Assembly (NCBI RefSeq): GCF_013340935.1
Contig: NZ_WHOS01000024.1
Coordinates: forward strand, 40,520 to 104,519
Direction: 5' to 3'
Length of the DNA stretch: 64,000 nt
Source of the DNA: Azospirillum melinis
GTDB taxonomy: Bacteria > Pseudomonadota > Alphaproteobacteria > Azospirillales > Azospirillaceae
The notes under the pieces are model-generated. The model saw only the letters and a program-made list of their open reading frames with translations. It was not told the origin of the DNA and searched no databases. Made by a program: the position numbers and the translations under genes. Positions 18,026 to 28,700 of the stretch are shown here, one piece after another. The stretch's first letter is position 1; each line of letters begins with the position of its first letter.

Positions 18026-18130
18026 AACGACCGGCCCTTACCGTTGTTTTCGGTTGCTTGCATGGTCTCCGCTCTGAAAATCCGACCGGAACCCGCGGGT
18101 CCCGGACCATTCACCGGCAATTGGCCGCCA

Positions 18131-18616
18131 TCAATGGGCTGCTGCCGGGATGACCGTGGCGTCGGCCGGGCCATGGGCTCCGGCCGGGTCGGGGCCGTGT
18201 CCCGTTCCATGGTCGGCGCCATGGCCTCCGCCATGCCCACCGCCATGGCCGCCTCCGAAGATCGAGGCGATGGGGCTGGAATGCCCGCCGCCATGATCCC
18301 CGCCATGGTCGTTGCTGACGCCGAGCAGGCCGTAAATCACCAGCAGCAGGACGCTGGTGCCGTGGCCGCCGCCATGGTCGTCATCGTGGCTTTCGCCATG
18401 ACCCTTGCCCTTGCTGCGGTGGGCCGACGCATGCTTGACCTCGGCATGGACCGGCACCGCATGGCGGACCTGGCGGCCACCGTGCCCGCTGCCGCCATGC
18501 CCACCCGCCGCAACGGCCGGAGCCGCCGCGACCAGGATGACCATCGCCGCCGCCACCGCGGCGATGGCAGTGGAGATGGCAGCGGAAATGGTTGTGGAGT
18601 GTGCGTTCCGCCTCAT
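18131..18616 (-). CDS. His/Gly-rich secreted protein, possible metal binder
   Basis: The product is 161 residues from the ATG at 18616; a start 7 codons upstream is possible. A signal peptide ends near VAAAPAVAA. The mature part is dominated by HG, HGG and DHGGGH repeats, with one hydrophobic stretch in the middle (TSVLLLVIYGLLGV). It contains no cysteine. Such His-rich periplasmic proteins often bind nickel, zinc or copper, but there is no metal-transport gene adjacent. The repeats are visible in the DNA as GGC/GCCATG runs. Role unproven. Confidence 0.6.
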   Translation of the reverse strand: MRRNAHSTTISAAISTAIAAVAAAMVILVAAAPAVAAGGHGGSGHGGRQVRHAVPVHAEVKHASAHRSKGKGHGESHDDDHGGGHGTSVLLLVIYGLLGVSNDHGGDHGGGHSSPIASIFGGGHGGGHGGGHGADHGTGHGPDPAGAHGPADATVIPAAAH

Positions 18617-18659
18617 GCTTCGGCCCCCCTCCGTCATACCGTCAACGTCCTGCCACCCG

Positions 18660-19748
18660 TCAGTTCATGCTGGCGGTGGCCGGCACGTTCTGGACGGTGC
18701 CGATCAGGTTTTCGGTGTAGACGACCTCCTTGGGCGCAAGCTTCAGCGCCTTGGCGGTCATCCGCTCCGCCTCCTCACGGCGTCCCTGGGCGCTCAGCAC
18801 CTCGGCCCAGCTCGAATAGACGTCGGAGAAATTCTGATCGGCCCTGCTGGCCTCGTCGAACTTGGCATAGGCCTCGTCGATCCGGCCGGTCAGGGCCAGG
18901 GTGAAGCCCCATTCGCTCAGCGCCGCCGCCTTCACCGCCGGGCTCTGCGCCACGTTGGGGTGCTGCACCACCGCGGTGAAGTTCCGCACCGCCGAATCGT
19001 ATTCGCCGAGCCGGGCATTGACGACGCCCAGGTTCAGGCGCGGAGACAGGAAGTTCGGGTCGAGATGCACCGCCTCCTCGAACTGGTGGATGGCGCCGTG
19101 GCGGTCGTTCTGCTGGTACAGAACCATGCCCCACAGATTGTGCAGCCAGGGGGCGTAGCGCGAATCGTGTCCTTCCAGCTCCCGGCGCAGGATTTCCAGG
19201 GTCGGGGTGAAATCGCGCGACAGCCGGTCGCGCTTGAACTGGTAGGCGGCCAGAATGTAGGGGTTCACCACGCGCATCGCCTCATAGGCGGCGCCGTGGA
19301 TCAGGCCCTTCATGTCGTCGACCGAGCCGTTGCGCGAAATCCGCGTCTTGTTGTGGTGGCTGTCGTAGCTGCGCAGGATGAATTCGACCTGCTGGTCGTG
19401 GCGCACGATTTCCCCGGAGAAGGTGAAGGGGATCATGTGCGCCGATTCCTGCACCACGCGGATCAGCGGGGTGACGCCGAGATATTCACCCAGCACCGAA
19501 GTGGCGCTCTGGTCGGCATGCAGTTCGACCTGACGGGCTTCGGCCTTGGTGAAGGCCTGCCGCTCGATCTCCTGCATGTCGTCGGCCAGCTTGGTGATCA
19601 CCACCGCCGGCGTCAGACCGGTTTCCTGGGAGATCGAATCGGGCACGTCGACATAGTCGAAATGGATGGTCTGGGTATCGGTGAACACGGCGAAGCCGAA
19701 GGCCATCGCCAGTGTCACCAGCGGAATGGTGAGAAGGCCGAAATCCAT
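18660..19748 (-). CDS. Membrane-anchored TPR-repeat protein
   Basis: The product is 362 residues. An N-terminal hydrophobic segment (about 3-22) anchors it. Residues 25-165 form a mixed domain with IHFDYVDVPDSISQETGLTP and then a helix/strand region. Residues 190-350 contain tetratricopeptide-like helical pairs (APWLHNLWGMVLYQQNDRHGAI, PRLNLGVVNARLGEYDSAV, SEWGFTLALTGRIDEAYAKF). TPR domains mediate protein-protein contacts, here in the periplasm or on the cytoplasmic side depending on topology. It lies 75 bases downstream of an OppA-like gene on the same strand. Partner unknown. Confidence 0.7.
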   Translation of the reverse strand: MDFGLLTIPLVTLAMAFGFAVFTDTQTIHFDYVDVPDSISQETGLTPAVVITKLADDMQEIERQAFTKAEARQVELHADQSATSVLGEYLGVTPLIRVVQESAHMIPFTFSGEIVRHDQQVEFILRSYDSHHNKTRISRNGSVDDMKGLIHGAAYEAMRVVNPYILAAYQFKRDRLSRDFTPTLEILRRELEGHDSRYAPWLHNLWGMVLYQQNDRHGAIHQFEEAVHLDPNFLSPRLNLGVVNARLGEYDSAVRNFTAVVQHPNVAQSPAVKAAALSEWGFTLALTGRIDEAYAKFDEASRADQNFSDVYSSWAEVLSAQGRREEAERMTAKALKLAPKEVVYTENLIGTVQNVPATASMN

Positions 19749-19823
19749 GTGTTTCCCCCTGTCGCTCTGCTTTCGCTGTGCCGTCTGTCTGCTGTCAGGC
19801 TGCCGTGGACGCCGTGGCGGCGA

Positions 19824-21443
19824 TCACGAGGCGGCCTTCTCGGCGAAGGACAGGAAGCGGCTGGGATGGACGTCGCGCACGTTGTAGACCCAGCCCTTGA
19901 TCTGCTGGCTGACCAGCGATTTGGTGGAGAAGTGATAGATCGGGATGACCGGGTCGTCGTCGATCATTGCCTTCTCGGCCTGGCCGAGCAGGGAGGAACG
20001 CTGGGCCGCATCCTCGCTGGCCGCCGCCTTGGCGAGCAGCTCGTCATACTTGCGGCTGCGGTATCCGGGATCGTTGCGCGGCGGCAGGGCGGTTGACAGC
20101 ATCAGGTTGAGGAAGACGGTGGGGTCGGCGTAATCGCCGATCCAGGCGGCGCGGACGATCTGGAAATCGCGCCGCGCGCGGCGCTTGAGATAGTCGGTGC
20201 GTTCGACGCTGACCGGCTTGACCTGGATGCCCTTGCCGAAGGCGTCCTGCCACATGGAAATGATGGCGTCGGCGATGACGCGGTTGTTTTCCGACTGGTT
20301 GTAGAGGATCTCGACCGCCAGCGGCTGCATCGGGCTGAAGCCGGCGGCCGAGAACAGGCGGCGCGCCTCGCGCAGGCGGTTGTCCATCGGCTCGGCGATG
20401 AAGTCGGCGGTCTGGCGGCGATAGTTGGGGACGATGGGCGGCACCAGCCCGTAGGCCGGCGTCTCGCCGGCGCGCGTCACCTTGTCGACGATGTTCTCGC
20501 GGTTGACCGCCAGCGACAGCGCGCGGCGCAGGTCGCGGTTGCTCTTGAACGGCTCGACCGTGAGGTTGAAGGCGTAATAGTAGGTCGCCAGGAAGGGCCT
20601 GTTCCAGAACACCTTCGGTTCGGTCAGCGAAATCCACTTCACCCGGTCCTGCGGCACCTCGTAGGTGAGGTGGAGGGTGCCGGCCTTGAAGCGGTCGACC
20701 TCCTCGGCGGAGTCGTCGATGGGGAAGAAGTTGACCTTGTCGATGGCGACGCCGCCGCGGCCGTGGAAATTGGCGTTCCTGCCCAGGCCGATCTGCTGGC
20801 GGGCCCGCCATTCCTCAAGCACATAGGCGCCGTTGCTGACCATCTTGCCGGGATCGGTCCAGCGCTCGCGCTGGGACTCGACGGTGCCGCGATGCACGGG
20901 CAGGGCGCTGTTGTCGGCGGCGATCAGGTCGAGGAAATAGGGAGTGGCCGCCTCCAGCGCGATGGTCACGGTGCGCGGGTTCGGCGCCGCGACGCCCAGC
21001 GTGTCGGCCGGCTTGGTGCCGTCGATGACGGCGGCGGCGCCCTTGATGACGCGCATGTTGGAGGAGGGCTGGATGCCGTCCTTGGGCGTCAGGGCACGGC
21101 GCAGGCTGTAGACGAAATCCTCGGCCGTCACCGCGTCGCCATTGGACCAGCGGGCGTCGGCACGGAGCTGGAAGCTGTAGAGCTTGCCGTCCTCCGACAC
21201 CTGCCAGCTTTCGGCGACGCCCGGCAGGATGCGGCCGTCGGGGCCATACACCACCAGCCCTTCGAACAGGTCGCGCAGGATGTTCGATTCGATGCGCCCG
21301 TCCGTGCGGTGCGGGTCCAGCGTCGACGGCTCGCCACCGTTGCCGCGGTTCAGCACCGTTGCCGCCTGCGCCGCCGTCCCGGCGAAAAGCGCAAGCCCGG
21401 CGGCAACCATCACCGCCGATACCTTTTTCTTTAGCTCTGTCAC
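19824..21443 (-). CDS. Oligopeptide-type (OppA, family 5) extracellular solute-binding protein
   Basis: The product is 539 residues. The GTG start at 21443 has GAGG nearby and gives a proper signal peptide (MTELKKKVSAVMVAAGLALF); a longer frame to 21677 is not supported. The family is solute-binding protein family 5: RGNGGEPSTLDPHRTDG near the mature N-terminus, LRADARWSNGDAVTAEDFVYSLRR and a C-terminal ADPTVFLNLM segment are its hallmarks. Such proteins bring peptides, sugars or nickel to DppBCDF/OppBCDF permeases; none is encoded here, so this is an orphan binding protein that may share another transporter. It sits between a TPR gene and a mitofilin-like gene. Confidence 0.85.
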   Translation of the reverse strand: MTELKKKVSAVMVAAGLALFAGTAAQAATVLNRGNGGEPSTLDPHRTDGRIESNILRDLFEGLVVYGPDGRILPGVAESWQVSEDGKLYSFQLRADARWSNGDAVTAEDFVYSLRRALTPKDGIQPSSNMRVIKGAAAVIDGTKPADTLGVAAPNPRTVTIALEAATPYFLDLIAADNSALPVHRGTVESQRERWTDPGKMVSNGAYVLEEWRARQQIGLGRNANFHGRGGVAIDKVNFFPIDDSAEEVDRFKAGTLHLTYEVPQDRVKWISLTEPKVFWNRPFLATYYYAFNLTVEPFKSNRDLRRALSLAVNRENIVDKVTRAGETPAYGLVPPIVPNYRRQTADFIAEPMDNRLREARRLFSAAGFSPMQPLAVEILYNQSENNRVIADAIISMWQDAFGKGIQVKPVSVERTDYLKRRARRDFQIVRAAWIGDYADPTVFLNLMLSTALPPRNDPGYRSRKYDELLAKAAASEDAAQRSSLLGQAEKAMIDDDPVIPIYHFSTKSLVSQQIKGWVYNVRDVHPSRFLSFAEKAAS

Positions 21444-21558
21444 CGGTAGCCTCGCAATCTGGCGGTGGAAGCGGGAAATGATCGGTGTCCGGCCCACCGG
21501 TCCGGGGCCGCAGGCCGCCATGCGGCCGGGCGCGCATCCCGGCAGTGGGCCGACTTCC

Positions 21559-22506
21559 TTATTGGGTGCCGGCGGCGCTCCAACTGCGGATCCGGGTTTC
21601 CAGGACGGCGCCGGTCCGCTCCGCGGCCAGCCGGGCGCGGGCGTCGGCCAGCCAGGGTGCCGCGACCGGTGCGGCAACGCCGTCGAGCGAAGCCATGATG
21701 TCGATGGCCGCCGCGAGTTCGCCGGCTTCGAGCCGGGCCGCCGTGGCAGCCAGCAGCGCCGGGGTCCTGGTTTCGGTCGGTTGCGGAGCCGCCGGTTGTG
21801 GAGCCGCCCCTTGCTGAGCCGTCGTATCGGCTGCCTGCGGTGGCGAATCGGACGCCGATGCCAGGATGACCGTCGAGAGGCCGGTCATCCAGCCCCAGAC
21901 GGTTTCGCGCAGTCCGCCTGCACCATCCTGCACCTCCGCCTGGAGAGCGGACGGCACGAGCAGCCCGAAGGACGCATAGAGCTGGGTCCGGGTCGGCACG
22001 CCCTTGGCCGCGTAGCCCGACACCGAATCGAGCGTCTTCGAGAGTTCGGGATCCGCCGCAGCGGAGAGGCGCATCAGGGCGAGATCGTCGACGAATGGAT
22101 CGGACGTGCCGAGCGACTCCTTCAGCAGGCGTGCCGCGATCACCGATACCACGCGGCCGGTAACGGCCTGCTGGTCGATGCGCTTGCCGGTCGCCGCGAC
22201 CGCCTGTTCCAGCGCCGTCAGCTTCTCCGGCATCGCCGTCAGCCCCGCGACGGTCCGCTCCAGCGTATCGAGCTTCAGCTGAGTGCGGCTCGGAGACAGC
22301 AAGGACGAGCGCAGGTCGTCGGAATAGAGAACGGTGCCGCACACCGCCGCCGCCGCCAGCAGGATGGTCAGGACGATGGGACCGTTGCTGCGGCTGGGCT
22401 GCACGATGGCGGGCGCGGTCTGAAGTCCGGGCGTGGCCGTTTCGGACGCCTGCCGGTCGATGCCGGATCGGCTGCCGGTTTCTTCGGTGGATTGGACGTC
22501 TTGCAT
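21559..22506 (-). CDS. Mitofilin/Mic60-like inner-membrane protein (second copy)
   Basis: The product is 315 residues. One membrane segment near residues 43-60 follows a short cytoplasmic tail. A helical region (TLERTVAGLTAMPEKLTALEQAV) looks coiled-coil, and the C-terminus carries AARLEAGELAAAIDIM and PWLADARARLAAERT, the mitofilin-like signature also seen at 2644-3570. The upstream AT-rich region (22507-23145) likely holds its promoter. Known bacterial Mic60-like proteins connect inner and outer membranes or shape membranes, but with two diverged copies their roles are unclear. Confidence 0.65.
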   Translation of the reverse strand: MQDVQSTEETGSRSGIDRQASETATPGLQTAPAIVQPSRSNGPIVLTILLAAAAVCGTVLYSDDLRSSLLSPSRTQLKLDTLERTVAGLTAMPEKLTALEQAVAATGKRIDQQAVTGRVVSVIAARLLKESLGTSDPFVDDLALMRLSAAADPELSKTLDSVSGYAAKGVPTRTQLYASFGLLVPSALQAEVQDGAGGLRETVWGWMTGLSTVILASASDSPPQAADTTAQQGAAPQPAAPQPTETRTPALLAATAARLEAGELAAAIDIMASLDGVAAPVAAPWLADARARLAAERTGAVLETRIRSWSAAGTQ

Positions 22507-23145
22507 ACGGTCACGCTCCGCTCGGGTTTGGCATGGCTGCTACGGTCCGCAAGTCACTGTCGACGACCGATTTCCAAGCCGGCGACAGGGGCGGCGCCGA
22601 CGGTGCCGGGCGGCATCGTCTTCCTGCGGCGTCGGCATGTGAAAAGGCGGTCCTTGATTCGAGTGTCCAGTAGTCCGCATATCTCATATCGGACAGGCTA
22701 CCTCAATCAGGGTAAACGGAAAAGCGTTCACGGGAAATTTGCAGACTCCGGCGGTGTTGAAACTTTTCGTTCCGAATCAGAGTCTTATTGTTGTCTGTCG
22801 AAGAAATTTTCATCAAAGGATGTGGGGGATTATCACTGGCAATATGTTAGGTTGAATATGTAATCGGCAGTGATAACAAGGATTTTGGCGCCGGATTCCT
22901 TGGAAAGTTACGCCTCTTAACAGTCCTTGCGGATCGATCCTTGTTGGAAGATTTCGCAATCCTGCCGTTTATATTTCAGAACGGTGCATCCCAACATGGT
23001 CATTCATAATTCGTTAGGCTTCCTCGGGTCCAATGACGGCAGGCGAGGTTTGCGCGCCGGCCGGGGAAGCGGGTCCATATCCGGGACGGTCGTGCGTTCG
23101 CTGCTTTGCCGGCCGGATCGGGCATCATCGAACGCCGGAATCTAC
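22507..23145. other. Intergenic region with divergent promoters
   Basis: About 640 bases between the mitofilin-like gene and the efflux operon. The stretch 22700-23010 is AT-rich and probably contains the divergent promoters. In-frame codons of the adaptor gene extend into it as far as 22927, so the adaptor's true start is uncertain. No repeat, riboswitch or RNA gene was recognised. Confidence 0.4.
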
Positions 23146-24951
23146 ATGCCGAACGTGTTTGGAACGGTGGATCGCACCATGGCGGGCCAAGACCAGCCTC
23201 ATGTCGTCGGCTCCGCAAGGCCGGCGAAGGGCCCCCGGCAGCGGGGCCGGCAGCTGCTCGATCAGCCGGTGGCGCTCGTGCGGAGCGCGGGGCTGTCCCG
23301 CGCGGTGTCCTCGGCGGTTTCCGCCGCAGTTCTTCTGGCATCGCTGTCCGCTGCACCCGCCGCGGCCTGGAGCCGTCACGGAACGGAAGCGGAGGATGAG
23401 GCTCCCGTCAGGGTGCGGCGCCCGCCTGCCGCACCGGCCGCCGCTTCGTCCGGGGGCTCATCCGCCGCCTCGTCCGCCGCCTTGTCCGCCGACGGGACTT
23501 GGCTGTCGGGCACCGGCCAATGGATCGGCTCGACCGCCTGCTCGGCGGCAAGCACGGTGGTGAACACGGCAACCGCACCGGTCGCGGCGGTCGGCAGCTA
23601 TATTTCCAGCGGATCGAACGCCCTCGGCCAATTCAGCTGGGAAGTCGCCTATATGTTCGGGGTCAACCGCACCCCGGTCAGCCAAGTCCATGTCACGGAC
23701 GCCGCGATGCCGGCGGCATCGGCGCAGGATTCTTCGGCACGGGAGGCCGGCCAGACCGCTTCCGCAGCGCCGTCAACCGTTCCGAACGCCGCGTCTCCGG
23801 CCGCTTCCATTGCTTCGCCGTCGTCCCAACCGGCGCCATCCGAACCGGCAACGCCGCCGGTGGCCGCCGTGGCCGAAGCGGTGGCTTCCGTGCCGCAACC
23901 GCGCGCGACGGATGCGAAGCTGCTGGCATCGCTGGCGATCGACAAGCCTCAGCGCAGGCCGGACGGCTCCTACTTCGTGCCGAAGCCGCTGCAACGGATG
24001 TTCGACATCCGCACGCACAGGGCCGACAGCGTGCGCACGCCGCTGACGGTCAAGCTGCCCGGCCGGATCGTGCCGGACCCGAACGCCCATGGCGATGTCG
24101 AGGCAAGCCTGCTCGGCCGCATCGAACCGCCGAAGACCGGCATGCCGGTCCTGGGGGAAACGGTGCGCAAGGGACAGATCCTCGGCTATGTCGCGCCGGC
24201 CATCGGCGTCGTCGATCGCAGCCAGGTCCGGCGCGAGGTGGCACGGCTGACCAACGAGATCCGGATCACCGCCGAAAGCGTGGAGATCCTGAAGCAGTTC
24301 TGGTTCGTGCCCTTCCGCGACGGCAAGGTGATGCAGGCGGAAGTCCGGCTGGAAGGTCTGCGCCGCGAGCGGGAGGCCCTGCTGCCGATGCTTCAGACCC
24401 AGGAGGTGCTGCGGGCGGCCATCGACGGCGTGGTCAGCGCGTCGACCGCCATCAACGGCCGCATCGTCCATCCCGGCGAAAAGATTTTCGAGATCGTCAA
24501 CCCGCAGCGCCTGTGGATCGAAGCGGTCGCCGCCGACCCGGAGGTCGCCCGCGGCACTCAGCTGGTCCACAATGCCAGCGCGGTGACGCCGGAGGGCGAC
24601 GCGCTCGACCTGACCTTCATCGGCAGCGGGCTGGCGTTGCAGCAGCAGTCGGTGCCCCTGATGTTCCGGATCGAGAACCCGATGGAGGGTCTTCGGGTCG
24701 GCCGTCCGGTGACCGTCACGGTCCGCAACGAATCGAAGATGCGCGAGGGCATTCCCATCGCCCGCGAGGCGGTGGTCAACGATTCGGGCGGGGCCGAACA
24801 GGTCTGGGAACTGGTCGAGCCTGAGGTCTTCATGCCGCACACGGTCAAGACCGAGATGATCGATGGCCGCAGCGTGCTGATCTCCGCGGGGTTGGAACCG
24901 GGCGCCCGGATCGTCACCCATGGTGCCCGGCTGCTGTCGCAGTTCCAGTAA
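23146..24951 (+). CDS. RND efflux periplasmic adaptor (membrane fusion protein)
   Basis: The product is 601 residues from the ATG at 23146; an ATG at 23179 and earlier codons are alternatives. A signal peptide ends near SAAPAAAWS (around position 65). An unusually long Ala/Ser/Pro-rich region of about 200 residues follows. The C-terminal 340 residues have the HlyD/CusB-like order: barrel (LTVKLPGRIVPDPNAHGDV), lipoyl (ASLLGRIEPPKTGMPVLGETVRKGQILG), alpha-hairpin, and second half-lipoyl (RAAIDGVVSASTAINGRIVHPGEKIFEIV). It would link the inner-membrane pump at 25707 to an outer-membrane channel encoded elsewhere. The SD/start uncertainty does not affect the fold call. Confidence 0.82.
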   Translation: MPNVFGTVDRTMAGQDQPHVVGSARPAKGPRQRGRQLLDQPVALVRSAGLSRAVSSAVSAAVLLASLSAAPAAAWSRHGTEAEDEAPVRVRRPPAAPAAASSGGSSAASSAALSADGTWLSGTGQWIGSTACSAASTVVNTATAPVAAVGSYISSGSNALGQFSWEVAYMFGVNRTPVSQVHVTDAAMPAASAQDSSAREAGQTASAAPSTVPNAASPAASIASPSSQPAPSEPATPPVAAVAEAVASVPQPRATDAKLLASLAIDKPQRRPDGSYFVPKPLQRMFDIRTHRADSVRTPLTVKLPGRIVPDPNAHGDVEASLLGRIEPPKTGMPVLGETVRKGQILGYVAPAIGVVDRSQVRREVARLTNEIRITAESVEILKQFWFVPFRDGKVMQAEVRLEGLRREREALLPMLQTQEVLRAAIDGVVSASTAINGRIVHPGEKIFEIVNPQRLWIEAVAADPEVARGTQLVHNASAVTPEGDALDLTFIGSGLALQQQSVPLMFRIENPMEGLRVGRPVTVTVRNESKMREGIPIAREAVVNDSGGAEQVWELVEPEVFMPHTVKTEMIDGRSVLISAGLEPGARIVTHGARLLSQFQ

Positions 24952-25042
24952 TGCCGCCTTTCCGCTTCCGCCCGGCAAGAACGATGCCCGGCTAAAACAA
25001 CGCCCAGCCAAAACAATGAATGCAGATACAGTGGAGGACGCC

Positions 25043-25657
25043 ATGGAGTTTCGCAGCAAGACGGCAGACTGGCTCCGTTGCGCCGCCGCCGGCGCGGCGT
25101 CCGCCGTGCTGGCGGTGTGTCTGGCAGCAGGGCTGACCGCCGGTTCCGCCGGCCGGGCGTTAGCCGACGAAGCCGGGCCGGCCGGGACTGCCGCGTCGCC
25201 ACGCGTCGCGATGGTCATGGAACTGGCCCGGACGACGGTGAGGGGGGCTGCCGCGGAACCCGTCAGCGTCGTGGTGATCGCCAACCAGAAGCGGCTGTTC
25301 GCCTTCGTCGACCGCTATGACAGCAGCGAGGCTTTGAGCGGAGCCGAACTGCGGATCGACACCCCGCGGCAGACGCTGGAGCTGAGCGAGGTTTCTCCCG
25401 GCATCTACCGCTCCGAACCCTACCTGCCGGCGGCCAGCGTCACGCCGCTGACGGTGAGGATGGCGCTGGCCGGGGCGACCGCGACCGGGGCTGCCGACCT
25501 GCTGGTGCCGCGACTGGCGGACACCGTCCCCGGCGCCGCATCCGCCCACCGGCCGATCGTCTGGGCGGGGGTGGCGGTCGCCCTGATCGTGGCCCTCCTG
25601 TGGCTGTGGCAGCATCCGGTGGCCATCCGCCGCCGCTGGCCCGGCAAGGCAGCCTGA
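25043..25657 (+). CDS. Efflux-associated membrane-anchored periplasmic protein
   Basis: The product is 204 residues; the ATG at 25043 is preceded by a strong GGAGG. A signal peptide (ends near GSAGRALA) is followed by a beta-rich domain (SVVVIANQKRLFAFVDRY, LELSEVSPGIYRSEPYLP) that resembles the small immunoglobulin-like domains of YtkA- or FixH-type proteins, then a C-terminal membrane helix (HRPIVWAGVAVALIVALLWLW) with a basic tail. It lies between the adaptor and pump genes, so it is likely an accessory of the efflux complex. I do not recognise a named family. Confidence 0.7.
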   Translation: MEFRSKTADWLRCAAAGAASAVLAVCLAAGLTAGSAGRALADEAGPAGTAASPRVAMVMELARTTVRGAAAEPVSVVVIANQKRLFAFVDRYDSSEALSGAELRIDTPRQTLELSEVSPGIYRSEPYLPAASVTPLTVRMALAGATATGAADLLVPRLADTVPGAASAHRPIVWAGVAVALIVALLWLWQHPVAIRRRWPGKAA

Positions 25658-25706
25658 TCCTTCGCCACCTCCAGCCTTCCGGCCGCCTTCGGAGACGCCC
25701 GTCGTC

Positions 25707-28700
25707 ATGTTCACCTTTCTTGTCGGAATCAGCCTGCGCCAGCGCCCCCTCGTCCTGATCGCGGCGCTGCTGATCACCGGCTGGGGCGTTCTGATCGCAC
25801 GGGACATGCCGATCGACCTGCTTCCCGACCTGCATCCGCCGATGGTGACGATCGTCACCGAGGCCGGCGGCTACGCACCCGAGGAGGTCGAACAGCTCAT
25901 CACCTATCCGATGGAACTGGTGCTGAACGGCATGCCGGGGGTGTCGCGCATCCGCAGCGCGTCGAGCCCCGGCTTTTCGCTGATCTATGTCGAGTTCGTC
26001 TGGGGGACCGATCCCAACCGCAACCGCCAGCAGGTGACGGAACGGATCGGCATGGTGCGCGAGCGGCTGCCGGCCGGCGTCGTCCCGCATCTGGCGCCGA
26101 TGTCGTCGGTGATGGGGCTGGCGATGCAACTGGTGGTGCAGGCCCCCGGCATGGATCCGATGGCCCTGCGCGAAGTGGCCGACTGGACCGTCCGGCCCCG
26201 GCTGATGGCGGTGGAGGGGGTGTCGCAGGTCTATGTCGTCGGCGGCGACGTGCGGCAGTTTCGCTTCACCCCGAACCCGGTCGCCATGAATATGCTGGGC
26301 ATCACGCTGACCCAGGTGGAGCAGGCGCTGACCGCCTTCGGCGGCAACAGCAGCGGCGGCTTCAATGACCTCTACAACACCGAATTCATCATCCGCAACG
26401 TCGCCCGCAGCCGCAGCCTGGACGATCTGCGCAGCCTCGTGGTCGCCTTCCGCGACGGACGCCCGGTGCTTCTGAGCCAGATCGGCGAAGTCAGCTTCGC
26501 CGCCAAGGTAAAGCGCGGGGAAGGGAGCTTCAACGGCGAACCAGCGGTCCTGCTGGCGATCCTCAAGCATCCGACAGCCAACAGCGTGGCGCTGGCCGGC
26601 CGTGTTGAGAGCATGCTGGCGGAACTGGCGCCCTCGCTGCCCCGGGGCGTGCAGGCCGACCGGATTTCCTACAGCCAGGCCGACCTGATCAGCGCCTCGG
26701 TCGACAATGTCGAGGATGTGCTGCGCGACGCCATCGTCATCGTCGCCCTCGTGCTGGCCGCCTTCCTGTGGAGCGCGCGCACCACAGCCATCTCGCTGCT
26801 GGCGATTCCGGTGTCGCTGATCCTCACCATCATCACCCTGAAGCTGATGGGCTCCACCATCAACACGATGACGCTGGGCGGCATCGCCATCGGCATCGGC
26901 CAGTTGGTGGACGATTCGGTGGTCTATGTCGAGAACACGCTGCGCCGGCTGGGCGACAACCGGCGGCGCCACCGGCCGCTGGAGGTGATCGAGGTCATCA
27001 TGCGCGCCTCGCAGGAGGTGCGGTCGGGCATCATCTACGCCACCGCGATCATCCTGCTGGTCTTCCTGCCGCTGTTTGCCCTGCCGGGGGAGCAGGGGCG
27101 GCTGTTCGGCCCGCTCGGCATCGCCTACATCGTGTCGATCTTCGCCAGCCTGCTGGTGTCGCTGACGGTGACGCCGGCGCTCTGCGCCTATCTGCTGCCC
27201 AACATGAAGCATCTGGAGGAGTCGCATGACGGCCGGCTGATCCGCTGGCTGAAACGGCTGAACGGCCGGGCGCTCGGCTGGGCGCTCGACAACCCGCGGG
27301 CGCTGCTGGCCGCCGCCGCCGGGCTGGTGGTGCTGTCGGCGCTGGCCCTGCCGCTGCTGCCGCGCTCGTTCCTGCCGCCCTTCAACGAGGGAACGCTCTA
27401 TGTCCAGCTGCTGAACCGGCCGGGCATTTCCCTTGCCGAATCGAGCCGCGTCGGGGCGATGGCGGAACAGATCATCCTGCAGGTGCCCGAAGTGGTGAGC
27501 GTCGCCCGCCGCACCGGCCGCAACGAGGACGACGAGGACGCCGATCCGGTCAACAGCAGCGAGTTCCCGATCCGCGTCCGGCTGGACGGCCGCAGCCGCG
27601 CCGAGGTGATCGAGGATCTGCGCGACCGCCTGTCGGTGCTGCCGGTCGATCTGACCGTGACCCAGTTCCTGACCTCGCGCATGGAGGTGGCGCAGAACGG
27701 CGTGCGCGGCGCCATCGTCATGAAGATCTTCGGCGAGGATCTGGGCACGCTGCGCATGCTGGCCGGCCGCTTCCGCGAGAAGTTCGACGAGATTCCGGGC
27801 CTGCGCGACCTTCTGGTCGAGCAGCAGGTCCAGGTGCCGCAGATCCGGATCACCCTGGATTACGAGCGGGCCAAGCTGTTCGGCGTGACGCCGGCGCAAC
27901 TGGCGCAGGCGCTGGAAAGCCTGTCGAACGGCCGGACGGTGTCGCAGGTGATCGACGGCGGCAAGCGGTTCGACGTCGTGCTGCGCCTGTCGGATGCCGA
28001 CCGCACGCCGGAAACCCTGGCCCAGATGCGCATGGAAACCCCGGCCGGCTATGTGCCGCTGTCCTCCGTCGCCACCATCGTCAATGCCGCCGGCCCCAAC
28101 CAGATCATGCGCGAGGCGGGCATGCGCCGGATCGTGCTGACCGCCAACACCGACGGGTCGGACATGTCGGCCATCGTCGCGCAGATGCGGGCGGTGATCG
28201 CCGCCACACCCTTGCCGTCCGGCTACAACACGCTTCTGGAAGGCAGCTTCCGCCAGGAGGAGGAGAGCCGGCCGGTGATGGCCGGGCTGTGCGCGGTTTC
28301 CATCGCCCTGGTGTTCCTGGTCCTGTACCAGCGCTACCGCTCGGTGGTGCTGAGCCTGATCGTGATGGCGAACATTCCGCTCGCCCTGATCGGCTGCGTC
28401 GCCGCCCTGGTGGTCTTCGGCCAGGATCTGAGCCTTGCCGCCATGATCGGCTTCATCGCGGTGACCGGTGTCGCGGTGCGCAACGGCGTGCTCAAGATCA
28501 GCCATTTCATCAACCTCGCCCTGCATGAGGGGGTTCCGACCGGCCGCGTGCTGATCATGCGCGGCTGCGAGGAGCGGCTGACGCCGGTGCTGATGACCGC
28601 GCTGTCGGCCGGGCTGGCGCTGATCCCGCTGCTGTTCTCGTCCGACATGCCGGGGACGGAAATCCTGCATCCGGTGGCGGTCGCCATCTTCGGCGGGCTG

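Noticed and set aside
18131..18616. Regular GGC/CAT repeat pattern that could look like a CRISPR or satellite array
   Set aside because: It is explained by the HGG-type amino-acid repeats of a secreted protein; no spacer-repeat structure.
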